A stretch of 18,174 bases of DNA, taken from the NCBI GenBank assembly GCA_035289125.1, contig DATDXW010000069.1, positions 1 through 18,174 of the forward strand. Direction: 5' to 3'. Each line of letters starts with the position of its first letter. Within the stretch, counting starts at the first letter, position 1. Shown here one piece after another: positions 12,933 to 18,174 of the stretch. Origin of the DNA: JACQID01 sp035289125. Lineage in GTDB: Archaea > Aenigmatarchaeota > Aenigmatarchaeia > GW2011-AR5. The notes below the pieces were generated by a model. That model was not told where the DNA came from and did no database searches. It was given only the letters and a program-made list of their open reading frames with translations. The position numbers were made by a program, and so were the translations under genes.

Positions 12933-13115
12933 ATGAAGTGCGCTTTCTGTTCCAGGACTGTAGAAGACGGCACAGGCATAATGGTGGTGGACAAGAACGG
13001 AAAGCTCCTGCCGTTTGATTCCACAAAATGTGAGAAGAATATGCTCAAGCTGAACCGCGACCCGCGAGATTTCAAGTGGGCGAATAACCAGAAAGTTGGT
13101 AGTGATAAGAGATGA
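12933..13115 (+). CDS. rpl24e: 50S ribosomal protein L24e (eL24)
   Basis: 60 aa. MKCAFCSRTVEDGTGIMVV and KCEKNMLKLNRDPRDFKWANN match the L24e fold. The zinc site is incomplete: Cys3, Cys6 and Cys33 are present, but the usual third Cys is Asp29 (FDSTKC where most members have FCSSKC). GGGAGG at 12919-12924 lies 8 nt before ATG 12933 and supports this start over an overlapping GTG at 12927. Its stop overlaps the S13 start as ATGA. Confidence 0.92.
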   Translation: MKCAFCSRTVEDGTGIMVVDKNGKLLPFDSTKCEKNMLKLNRDPRDFKWANNQKVGSDKR

Positions 13116-13621
13116 CAGACGCGAAAGAACCCGGAAGGAGAATCGTAAGGTTTCTTGACACAGACTTGGACGGCTCTCTCCAGACTGCCCGCGCCATACG
13201 CAAGATAAAGGGTATAGGGTTCGTTTTCTCGCGCATCTCCTGCCAGAAGGCGGGCGTGCCTGAGTCAAAGAAACTCGGCGAGCTGAGCCCTGTGGAGCTC
13301 AAATCCCTGCAGGACGTTATAGTCGCTCACGATTTTCCGCCCTTTCTACTCAATCGCCAGAAAGACATGGACACCGGCACGGATACTCATCTTACCCGCG
13401 TCCCACTGGATTTCACGCAGAAAGAAGACATAAACCTCATGAAGAGGATACGCTCCTACAAAGGCGTGAGGCATGAAATGGGGCAGCCTGTCCGCGGCCA
13501 GCGCACCCGTAGCACCTTCAGGACTCAGAAGACAGTCGGCGTCAGCAAGAAAGCGCTTAAGGACGCGAAGACTTCAAAGACCGCGCCCAAGCCCGCCGCG
13601 CCCGCTGTCAAGAAAAAGTGA
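13112..13621 (+). CDS. rps13: 30S ribosomal protein S13 (uS13)
   Basis: 169 aa. The head protein at the A- and P-site. RRIVRFLDTDLDGSLQTARAI, KIKGIGFVFSRI and the C-terminal RGVRHE..GQPVRGQRTRST motif are all present. A Lys/Ala/Pro-rich tail (145-169) is disordered-looking and could reach tRNA or neighbouring proteins. It overlaps L24e and is followed after 6 nt by S4. Confidence 0.96.
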   Translation: MTDAKEPGRRIVRFLDTDLDGSLQTARAIRKIKGIGFVFSRISCQKAGVPESKKLGELSPVELKSLQDVIVAHDFPPFLLNRQKDMDTGTDTHLTRVPLDFTQKEDINLMKRIRSYKGVRHEMGQPVRGQRTRSTFRTQKTVGVSKKALKDAKTSKTAPKPAAPAVKKK

Positions 13622-13627
13622 TGATTC

Positions 13628-14128
13628 ATGGGACACCCAAAAAAGCAGAAGAAAAAGTTCGAAAGCCCGACAAAGCCTTACGACAAAGAGCGAATCGACA
13701 GGGAAAAGAAACTTTTATCTTTTTACGGATTGAGAAGAAAGAAGGAGATACGCCGCGCGGAAAGCATACTTAGGAATTTCAGGCGCAGGGCAAGGACACT
13801 GCAGGCGTCCGCCAACGCAACAAAAGAGCGCGAGCTTATCGACAAGCTTGCGACGCTTGGCGTTGAAGTGAAAAGCCTGGACGAGATTCTCAGTGTTTCG
13901 TTAGAGCAGCTCATGGACCGCCGCCTCCAGTCCGTTGTATTCAAGAAAGGCATGGCGAATTCTATGAAGCACTCCCGCCAGCTTATCTTGCACGGACACG
14001 TCATGATTTCCGGCCGCAGGCTATCCTGGCCCAGCTACATAGTGAGAAGCAGCGAGGACGGGCTGATAAAGGTTGATTCTCCGACGATAGACGCAACACC
14101 CACGGAAGCGAAAGGTGCGCAGCAATGA
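13628..14128 (+). CDS. rps4: 30S ribosomal protein S4 (uS4)
   Basis: 166 aa. The S4 primary assembly protein. The N-terminal GHPKKQKKKFESPTKPYDKER and ELLSFYGLRRKKEIRRAES-like region are archaeal; an S4 RNA-binding motif spans about 95-150 (MDRRLQSVVFKKGMANSM, ARQLILHGHVMISGRRLS). The ATG lies 5 nt after a GTGAT that includes the S13 stop codon. It overlaps S11 by ATGA. Confidence 0.96.
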   Translation: MGHPKKQKKKFESPTKPYDKERIDREKKLLSFYGLRRKKEIRRAESILRNFRRRARTLQASANATKERELIDKLATLGVEVKSLDEILSVSLEQLMDRRLQSVVFKKGMANSMKHSRQLILHGHVMISGRRLSWPSYIVRSSEDGLIKVDSPTIDATPTEAKGAQQ

Positions 14129-14511
14129 AACAGAAAGCGGGTATAGCCAACATATATTCATCCGCAAACAACACTATAATCCACATAACCGACATAACCG
14201 GTGCCGAAACGATAGGCATTTCGTCAGGCGGGCAGGTGTCTGACAGGGACATGAACAAAGGCAAGCCGTTCACTGCCATGAAAGCCGTGCGTAAAGTAGT
14301 AGAAAAAGCGAAAGCCCACGGGATAACACACCTGCATATCAAGATACGCGCCCCCGGCGGCAACAAGGCCCACATTCCCGGTCAAGGAGCCCAGCCGGCT
14401 ATTCGTGCATTGGCGCGAAGCGGATTCAGGATTTCGTCCATCGAGGACGTTACCCCGATGCCACACGACAGCATGCGAAAGAAGGGCGGACGGCGCGGAA
14501 GGCGTGTGTAA
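14125..14511 (+). CDS. rps11: 30S ribosomal protein S11 (uS11)
   Basis: 128 aa. The platform protein next to the mRNA exit. ANIYSSANNTIIHITDITGAE, SSGGQVSDRD, IRAPGGNKAHIPGQGAQPAI and the basic MRKKGGRRGRRV end are highly conserved. It starts inside the S4 stop codon and is the last gene before the rpoD promoter. S13-S4-S11-RpoD is the classical archaeal order. Confidence 0.97.
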   Translation: MKQKAGIANIYSSANNTIIHITDITGAETIGISSGGQVSDRDMNKGKPFTAMKAVRKVVEKAKAHGITHLHIKIRAPGGNKAHIPGQGAQPAIRALARSGFRISSIEDVTPMPHDSMRKKGGRRGRRV

Positions 14512-14522
14512 GCCACGCGTGC

Positions 14523-14530
14523 TTTAAAAG
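14523..14530 (+). promoter_or_regulatory. TATA-like box of rpoD
   Basis: TTTAAAAG lies just after rps11 and predicts transcription from about 14552. The 5' leader would then be about 80 nt, long for this window. TTTAAAAGATTYTCCC is shared with the right-edge promoter at 18079-18094. Confidence 0.5.
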
Positions 14531-14553
14531 ATTTTCCCTTAATAAAAGTAAAA

Positions 14554-14635
14554 GTAATGTGGCATCGACTTGAAAGCTGTTAGACGCACAAAGTGCGTCA
14601 GTTTGGTACAGCAAAAAGAGGATATGGAGATTCAT
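14554..14635 (+). promoter_or_regulatory. Structured rpoD 5' leader with bipartite repeat and hairpin
   Basis: GTAATGTGGCATCGACTT (14554-14571) matches the tRNA-Ser intron at 5835-5852 with one mismatch. AGCAAAAAGAGGATA (14610-14624) matches the intron's 3' end (5860-5874) with one mismatch. Between them sits the hairpin GACGCAC-AAA-GTGCGTC (14583-14599), also found in the elements at 8949 and 15452. GTG GCA TCG ACT TGA is a possible 4-codon mini-ORF. A GGAG ribosome site at 14627-14630 lies 5 nt before the rpoD ATG. Confidence 0.7.
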
Positions 14636-15382
14636 ATGGACGTCAAGATTCTGGAAAAATCCCCGGGAAAAATGAAATTCATCCTTTCTGACGCAGACAG
14701 AGGCATCGCGAACGCGCTGCGCCGAACGCTTATAAGCGGCGTTCCTATTCTTGCCATCACTGATGTCTACGTCCAAGCCAACAATTCCGGGCTTTTTGAC
14801 GAAGCCGTTGCGCACAGGCTCGGGCTCATACCGTTAACGTTTGACCCCTCTTTGTTTACGTTGCAGAGTGAATGCAGGTGCAAAGGCGAAGGCTGCTCGC
14901 GCTGCCAAGTGACATTCGTTCTTGACCGGGAAGGCCCGGCTACCGTCAAAGCCGGCGACATGAAAAGCACCGAAGAAAGCGTGAAAGCTTCTGACGGAGA
15001 CATCCCGATAACGGAGTTGCTGGACAATCAACGGATAAAGTTAGAGGCAACGGCACATCTGGGCTTCGGCAGGGACAATATGCGCCACCAAGGAGCCGTA
15101 GCTGGTTACCAGAATCCTGTCGTGGTGAAAAACCCGAAATCCTGCGACGCGCACACTCTCGAGAAAAAAAGTGGCACCGTCGTGATGGCGCCGGAAGACC
15201 GCTGCGCCGAATGCGTGAAGTGCGTAGAAAGCGCCGAAAAAATCACACCTATTGAAAACTCATTCGTATTCAAAGTGGAAACGGCATCCGGCCTGTCCGT
15301 CGCTCAGCTTCTGGGCATCGCCCTCGGCGAACTTGAGAAGAACGCCGAAGCCTTCATAAAAGAAACCAAGGTACTGAAGTAG
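14636..15382 (+). CDS. rpoD: RNA polymerase subunit D (Rpb3/alpha homologue)
   Basis: 248 aa. Assembly-platform subunit that pairs with RpoL. GIANALRRTLISGVPILAI is the dimerisation helix, and ELLDNQRIKLEATAHLGFGR belongs to the alpha-like fold. Cys80, Cys82, Cys87 and Cys90 form a zinc-loop-like cluster. In the ferredoxin-like insert, Cys170-x19-Cys190-x2-Cys193-x2-Cys196 could bind one Fe-S cluster; a second cluster set is not present. ATG 14636 is chosen for its GGAG; an upstream ATG at 14624 or TTG at 14570 is possible. The gene ends in TAG. Confidence 0.93.
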   Translation: MDVKILEKSPGKMKFILSDADRGIANALRRTLISGVPILAITDVYVQANNSGLFDEAVAHRLGLIPLTFDPSLFTLQSECRCKGEGCSRCQVTFVLDREGPATVKAGDMKSTEESVKASDGDIPITELLDNQRIKLEATAHLGFGRDNMRHQGAVAGYQNPVVVKNPKSCDAHTLEKKSGTVVMAPEDRCAECVKCVESAEKITPIENSFVFKVETASGLSVAQLLGIALGELEKNAEAFIKETKVLK

Positions 15383-15451
15383 TTTTGTCGTCGATTAAAA
15401 ACTTTTCTGCGTCACCATATATATGAAATATCCTGTAGAAGGCGGCACGCT

Positions 15452-15571
15452 CCGTATAAACTACCCGCCACGACCAACTTGACGCACAGCTGTGCGTCTT
15501 CGTGAGAGGCGTTGCGAAGGGGATTTATCTTCCAACCGTGGTAAGTGGTTTTCGGTGCGCGGGTTATAAAA
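15452..15571. repeat. Structured non-coding element, copy 2 (about 120 bp)
   Basis: It shares TAAACTACCCGCCACGA (15457-15473) at the left and GTGGTTTTCGG plus GGGTTATAAAA (15545-15571) at the right with the element at 8949-9254. A perfect palindrome GACGCACAGCTGTGCGTC lies at 15481-15498. ACCCGC near the left can pair with GCGGGT near the right. It fills most of the gene-free stretch between rpoD and the end of ABCE1, again between convergent genes. No ORF. It could be a REP/MITE-like repeat, an IS200/IS605-type remnant, or a structured RNA/terminator. Confidence 0.6.
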
Positions 15572-15587
15572 ATGCGACGCGAATTGA

Positions 15588-17273
15588 TTACTCATAATAC
15601 GCTCCTCTGTCTTTCTGCTCTCTATCTTTAACAGAGCCCGGCTTGTTCGCCCTCGGTCTTTTCGTCACCGGGTCAAGTCTGAACGTGATGTCCACGGATT
15701 TTAGGAATTCATTTATTCCCTGCTTCAGCGGCATAATCGTGCCGTGCCCTTTCACGCCGGGCGTGCCTGTGAAGAGCATCGCCCTGTCCGAAACGTAATT
15801 AAGCAGCGCCAAATCGTGGTCTATAATCATGACCGTGCCAAAGCCTTTTAAGAGCTTGGCTAAAGACATGCGCTGCTCCACGTCGAGATGCGCCGACGGC
15901 TCGTCCAGTAAATAAATTTCCGCTTCCGTCATCAGGCACAGCGCTATTGCGACGCGCTGCAGTTCGCCACCGGAGAGGTTGGCAACTTTTCTTTCCATGA
16001 GTCGCTCTATGCCCATGTGCCTCATCACTGAAGCGTCGTGCGACGTGCTGACGAGCAGCTCTGCCACCGTGCCCACGAAATCGCTTTCAAGGTATTGCGG
16101 CTTGTACGAAATCCTCGCCCCCTCCTGCTCGGCGAGCGCGCGGGCAAACGTCGTTTTGCCGAGGGCATTCGCGCCTAATATCCCTATAACCTCATTCTTG
16201 TAAATCGTGTCACTATCCACTGTAACGGAAAATGCGCCATAATCTTTCGTGACGTCCGAAAAGCTGGTCGCAACATCATTCGAATGCAGTTTTTCGACGG
16301 AAGACACGAAACTTATCGGCTCCCGAAATTTCACGTTCTCTTCCGGTATGTAACCGTCCAGAAAAGTATTCACGCCCTTGTTCACAGCGTAAGGATGCGA
16401 AACGATGCCGTAAACGCCGGGCGAGCCGTAAAATATGTGTATCCTGTCCGCCATTATGTCCAGTGTAGCTAAGTCGTGCTCCACAGCCATCACCGGTTTT
16501 TTCTCGGAAAGCGCACGTATCGCCTTTGCCGCGTTCACACGCTGGCGAACGTCCAAGTAAGATGATGGCTCATCAAAATAATATATATCTCCGTCTTTCA
16601 TCAACGCCGCGGCTATCGCGACACGCTGCAACTCGCCGCCCGAAAGCTGCGGCATCTCCCTGTCCATGCATGTTTCTATCTCAAGCCGCACGATTATCTC
16701 CTGCGGGCATTCCTTGAGCAGGTCGCGAACCTTGCCCGTCACCGCTTTCGGCAATAAGCTGACTTGTTGCGGCTTGTAAACGGCTTTCATTCCGTGCCTG
16801 GCTAATGTGAGAAAATAATTCTGCAGTTCTGTGCCGCGGTGCGTTTTGGACAGCGTTTCATATAATTCTTCTTTGGTTTTCTGCTCTGATATCAGTCCGA
16901 GATTAGGTGCCATCTGCCCGGACAGTATGCGCAGCGCAGTCGTCTTTCCCGTGCCGTTCGGCCCCAGAAGCCCGACAACCCCACTCACCGGAATGGGCAG
17001 CCCGAAAACGCGGAAGCCGTTGATGCCGTACTGCATTATTGGGTTCTCTTTCTTCTCTTCCGGTAAGTTAACGATGTACCACGCGTTGAACGGGCATTTC
17101 TTGTGGCAGAGCCCGCAGCCGATGCACAGCGTTTCGCTTATCTCTGGATGCTTCTTGTCCGGACCAACGTAAATGCACTCCTCGCCCTGACGATTCACAG
17201 GGCAAGCCGCAATGCACTCGTAGCTACACTTCTCCGGATTGCACAACTCCTGATCCAAAACGGCGATTCTCAT
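15588..17273 (-). CDS. abce1: ABCE1/Rli1 ribosome-recycling ATPase
   Basis: 561 aa. ABCE1 splits 70S ribosomes after termination. The N-terminal ferredoxin-like domain has two 4Fe-4S motifs: Cys11, Cys16, Cys20, Cys24 and Cys50, Cys53, Cys56, Cys60, with an extra Cys33. NBD1 has GPNGTGKT (104-111), LSGGELQR, FDEPSSYLDV and VEHDLA. NBD2 has GANALGKT, LSGGELQR, LDEPSAHLDV and IDHDLA. All ATPase motifs look intact. It is somewhat shorter than typical members of about 590-600 aa. ATG 17273 (MRIAVLDQELC) is chosen because the family begins so and a TATA-like box is 26 nt upstream. The upstream region carries a palindromic element shared with PAC2. Confidence 0.96.
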   Translation of the reverse strand: MRIAVLDQELCNPEKCSYECIAACPVNRQGEECIYVGPDKKHPEISETLCIGCGLCHKKCPFNAWYIVNLPEEKKENPIMQYGINGFRVFGLPIPVSGVVGLLGPNGTGKTTALRILSGQMAPNLGLISEQKTKEELYETLSKTHRGTELQNYFLTLARHGMKAVYKPQQVSLLPKAVTGKVRDLLKECPQEIIVRLEIETCMDREMPQLSGGELQRVAIAAALMKDGDIYYFDEPSSYLDVRQRVNAAKAIRALSEKKPVMAVEHDLATLDIMADRIHIFYGSPGVYGIVSHPYAVNKGVNTFLDGYIPEENVKFREPISFVSSVEKLHSNDVATSFSDVTKDYGAFSVTVDSDTIYKNEVIGILGANALGKTTFARALAEQEGARISYKPQYLESDFVGTVAELLVSTSHDASVMRHMGIERLMERKVANLSGGELQRVAIALCLMTEAEIYLLDEPSAHLDVEQRMSLAKLLKGFGTVMIIDHDLALLNYVSDRAMLFTGTPGVKGHGTIMPLKQGINEFLKSVDITFRLDPVTKRPRANKPGSVKDREQKDRGAYYE

Positions 17274-17294
17274 GGCAACACATCGCAGTGAGAG

Positions 17295-17361
17295 AATAAA
17301 TACTTCGGGCATTGGACCGAAGTATTTTCACAGGAATGCGATAAAACCGGTGCATTCCTGT
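17295..17361. repeat. Palindromic promoter element, copy 2 (upstream of ABCE1)
   Basis: Two perfect 10-bp inverted repeats in tandem: AATACTTCGG (17299-17308) with CCGAAGTATT (17317-17326), then ACAGGAATGC (17330-17339) with GCATTCCTGT (17352-17361). The minus-strand GTATTTATT (17295-17303) overlaps the first arm and is 26 nt from the ABCE1 ATG. The first 48 bp match copy 1 before PAC2 except in the loop and two to three bases. Confidence 0.75.
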
Positions 17362-17398
17362 AATAAAACGTTGTCAGTTTGTAAAGAAAAAGCTGACT

Positions 17399-17487
17399 TT
17401 ATTTCGTAGTTCTTCTGTAAACCGCAAAGCCGCCTATGATTAGTGCGGGCACTACGTGCTACTTCCCAGCCTGTCGGGGTCTTTCAT
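17399..17487 (-). pseudogene. Possible tiny broken membrane-peptide gene (tentative)
   Basis: On the minus strand, ATG 17487 gives MKDPDRLGSST then a stop; in a second frame (17455 to 17399) GTA GTG continues as VVPALIIGGFAVYRRTTK and a stop, which is a hydrophobic segment with a basic tail. A one-base shift would join them into a single-span peptide of about 30 residues. The minus-strand TAATATTTTG (17511-17520) is a TATA-like box at the leaderless distance from ATG 17487. No family is recognised; this may be chance. Confidence 0.25.
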
Positions 17488-17524
17488 AATCGCCAACCAA
17501 ACTTAATCGGCAAAATATTAAAAA

Positions 17525-17971
17525 CTACTCGTAAACCACGTTTACGTCCTTGCCGTAAAGCTTCGCCAGTATCTCTATGTCGACTTTGCTCGCGCGCCTT
17601 TCGCCGGAGACGCGGATACGCAGCTTCTCGCCCTTATCGTAAAGCACGTTCACGCCTATGACGCGCAGCCGCAGCACGTCTTCCGCCAGCGTCTTCCTGT
17701 CGTTGCTCTGCTCCACGATTTTCACTCTCCTGCCCAGTTTCTCCTCCAGCTTCTTCACGCCGCTCCCGCCTTTGCCTATGATGATTCGTGCATCCACGGG
17801 CTTCACCATGATGAGAATCTTGCCTGCATCCACGATTTTCACCGCCTCGTATGGATTCAAAGCGTGCGCCACGTCAACCTCCATCTGCGTCAGCTTGCCT
17901 TCATCAAGCTTCTTCTTGCAGCTCTGGCACAATATTTCACTGTTCCGGCAGAACGAGCACAGCTTTTCCAT
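17525..17971 (-). CDS. Zinc-finger KH-domain RNA-binding protein
   Basis: 148 aa. The N-terminus is a four-cysteine zinc site: Cys5-x2-Cys8 and Cys15-x2-Cys18 (CSFCRNSEILCQSC). A KH-type domain follows, with IIIGKGGSGVKKLEEKLGRRV at about 68-88 holding the GxxG loop (GKGG). The C-terminus has a second mixed alpha/beta region (about 105-148) that could be another KH-like fold. Similar archaeal proteins are annotated as KH-domain or NusA-like RNA-binding proteins. ATG 17971 is preferred over a TTG at 17986 because a TATA-like box (17993-18001) lies 26 nt upstream. Confidence 0.8.
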   Translation of the reverse strand: MEKLCSFCRNSEILCQSCKKKLDEGKLTQMEVDVAHALNPYEAVKIVDAGKILIMVKPVDARIIIGKGGSGVKKLEEKLGRRVKIVEQSNDRKTLAEDVLRLRVIGVNVLYDKGEKLRIRVSGERRASKVDIEILAKLYGKDVNVVYE

Positions 17972-17992
17972 GATTTTCTTTAACAAAAAACG

Positions 17993-18001
17993 CTTTTAAA
18001 A
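17993..18001 (-). promoter_or_regulatory. TATA-like box of the KH gene
   Basis: CTTTTAAAA, centred 26 nt before ATG 17971 on the minus strand. It touches the left arm of a 12-bp inverted repeat (18000-18011), where TFB would bind. Confidence 0.45.
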
Positions 18002-18052
18002 CATCGGAATCCCGAAATTCTATGAACATATCTATCATAAGATTCCGATGTT
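18000..18052. repeat. 12-bp inverted repeat in the divergent promoter region
   Basis: AACATCGGAATC (18000-18011) and GATTCCGATGTT (18041-18052) are perfect inverted copies with a 29-nt spacer, between the KH gene promoter and the rightward promoter at about 18079. The left arm touches the TATA box of the KH gene, which suggests an operator-like role. Confidence 0.6.
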
Positions 18053-18114
18053 AAACTTCTTGCCCTGTAGAAGTGCATTTTAAAAGATTCTCCCATCTTT
18101 CTATACATATCAAA

Positions 18115-18156
18115 AATAATATGGCATCGACTCACGAAGCAAGGAGCAGTAATAAT
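18115..18156 (+). promoter_or_regulatory. Leader with third copy of the motif, at the right edge
   Basis: TAATATGGCATCGACT (18117-18132) is an exact match to the tRNA-Ser intron over 16 nt, and AGCAAGGAG (18138-18146) resembles the second half. It lies downstream of TTTTAAAAG (18078-18086). AAGGAG at 18141-18146 is a ribosome site for ATG 18157. Confidence 0.55.
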
Positions 18157-18174
18157 ATGGGATGCGATGCATGC
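18157..18174 (+). CDS. Start of an unidentified gene, cut by the window edge
   Basis: ATG 18157 begins MGCDAC and runs off the edge. AAGGAG 10 nt upstream supports it. The in-frame ATG at 18121 (MASTHEA...) is the alternative start, but it lies inside the repeated leader motif. The C-x2-C suggests a metal-binding N-terminus, nothing more. Confidence 0.3.

Noticed and set aside
14570..14635. RpoD extended to a TTG at 14570
   Set aside because: It would translate through the repeated leader motif and hairpin; the family begins near MDVKILEK and GGAG fits ATG 14636.
8949..15571. An IS200/IS605 element with transposase, or a CRISPR array
   Set aside because: No tnpA or tnpB ORF lies between or near the two structured elements, and there are only two unequal copies with no spacers, so only a relic or repeat family is claimable.

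Overview
The window is archaeal chromosomal DNA. It carries archaeal/eukaryote-type ribosomal proteins (L44e, L10e, S27e, L7Ae, S28e, L24e), GINS, Cbf5, Nop10, aIF2-alpha, RpoD, RpoK, ABCE1/Rli1, a PAC2-family protein and an intron-containing tRNA-Ser. Genes are densely packed with ATGA, GTGA or TAATG overlaps. Many first genes have a TATA-like box about 26 nt before the start codon, which implies leaderless mRNAs. Internal genes more often have a Shine-Dalgarno-like GTGAT or GGAGG. A single-chain primase (PriS joined to a PriL-type Fe-S domain), a short ABCE1 and dispersed ribosomal clusters suggest a DPANN-type lineage. The phylum cannot be fixed from this window, so that placement is inference.

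Layout. 1-2391: a membrane-anchored or secreted trypsin-like protease, then the fused primase with a C-terminal C2H2 finger. 2433-2762: a small winged-helix-like ORF broken by an in-frame TAG. 2887-5740: GINS, L44e, an EMC3/YidC-like membrane protein and Cbf5 in one overlapping operon, then Trm112-like and a small beta-rich protein. 5789-5919: tRNA-Ser(GGA) with a 45-nt intron, followed by a glycosyltransferase, an unrecognised 381-aa protein and L10e. 8511-9254: an accessory patch with a small winged-helix gene, a decayed winged-helix fragment and a structured non-coding element. 9257-12340 (minus strand): S27e, aIF2-alpha, Nop10, PAC2, RpoK, S2 and a 92-aa unknown. 12407-15382 (plus strand): L7Ae, S28e, L24e, S13, S4, S11 and RpoD. 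15452-15571: a second copy of the structured element. 15588-17971 (minus strand): ABCE1 and a zinc-finger/KH protein. A gene fragment begins at the right edge.

The genes mostly serve translation, transcription and replication initiation. Cbf5, Nop10 and L7Ae are three of the four proteins of the archaeal H/ACA RNP; Gar1 is not in the window. aIF2-alpha, ABCE1 and the ribosomal proteins cover initiation, recycling and structure. Primase and GINS are replisome parts.

The most unusual signals are non-coding. (1) A bipartite motif, GTAATRTGGCATCGACTT followed by AGCAAAAAGRGGATA, occurs in the tRNA-Ser intron and in the rpoD 5' leader, and in a looser form in the leader at the right edge. (2) A roughly 48-bp palindromic promoter element lies upstream of both the PAC2 gene and ABCE1. 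(3) Two structured elements with shared ends (TAAACTACCCGCCACGA at the left, GGGTTRTAAAA at the right) each sit between convergent genes. They share a GACGCAC/GTGCGTC hairpin with the rpoD leader.
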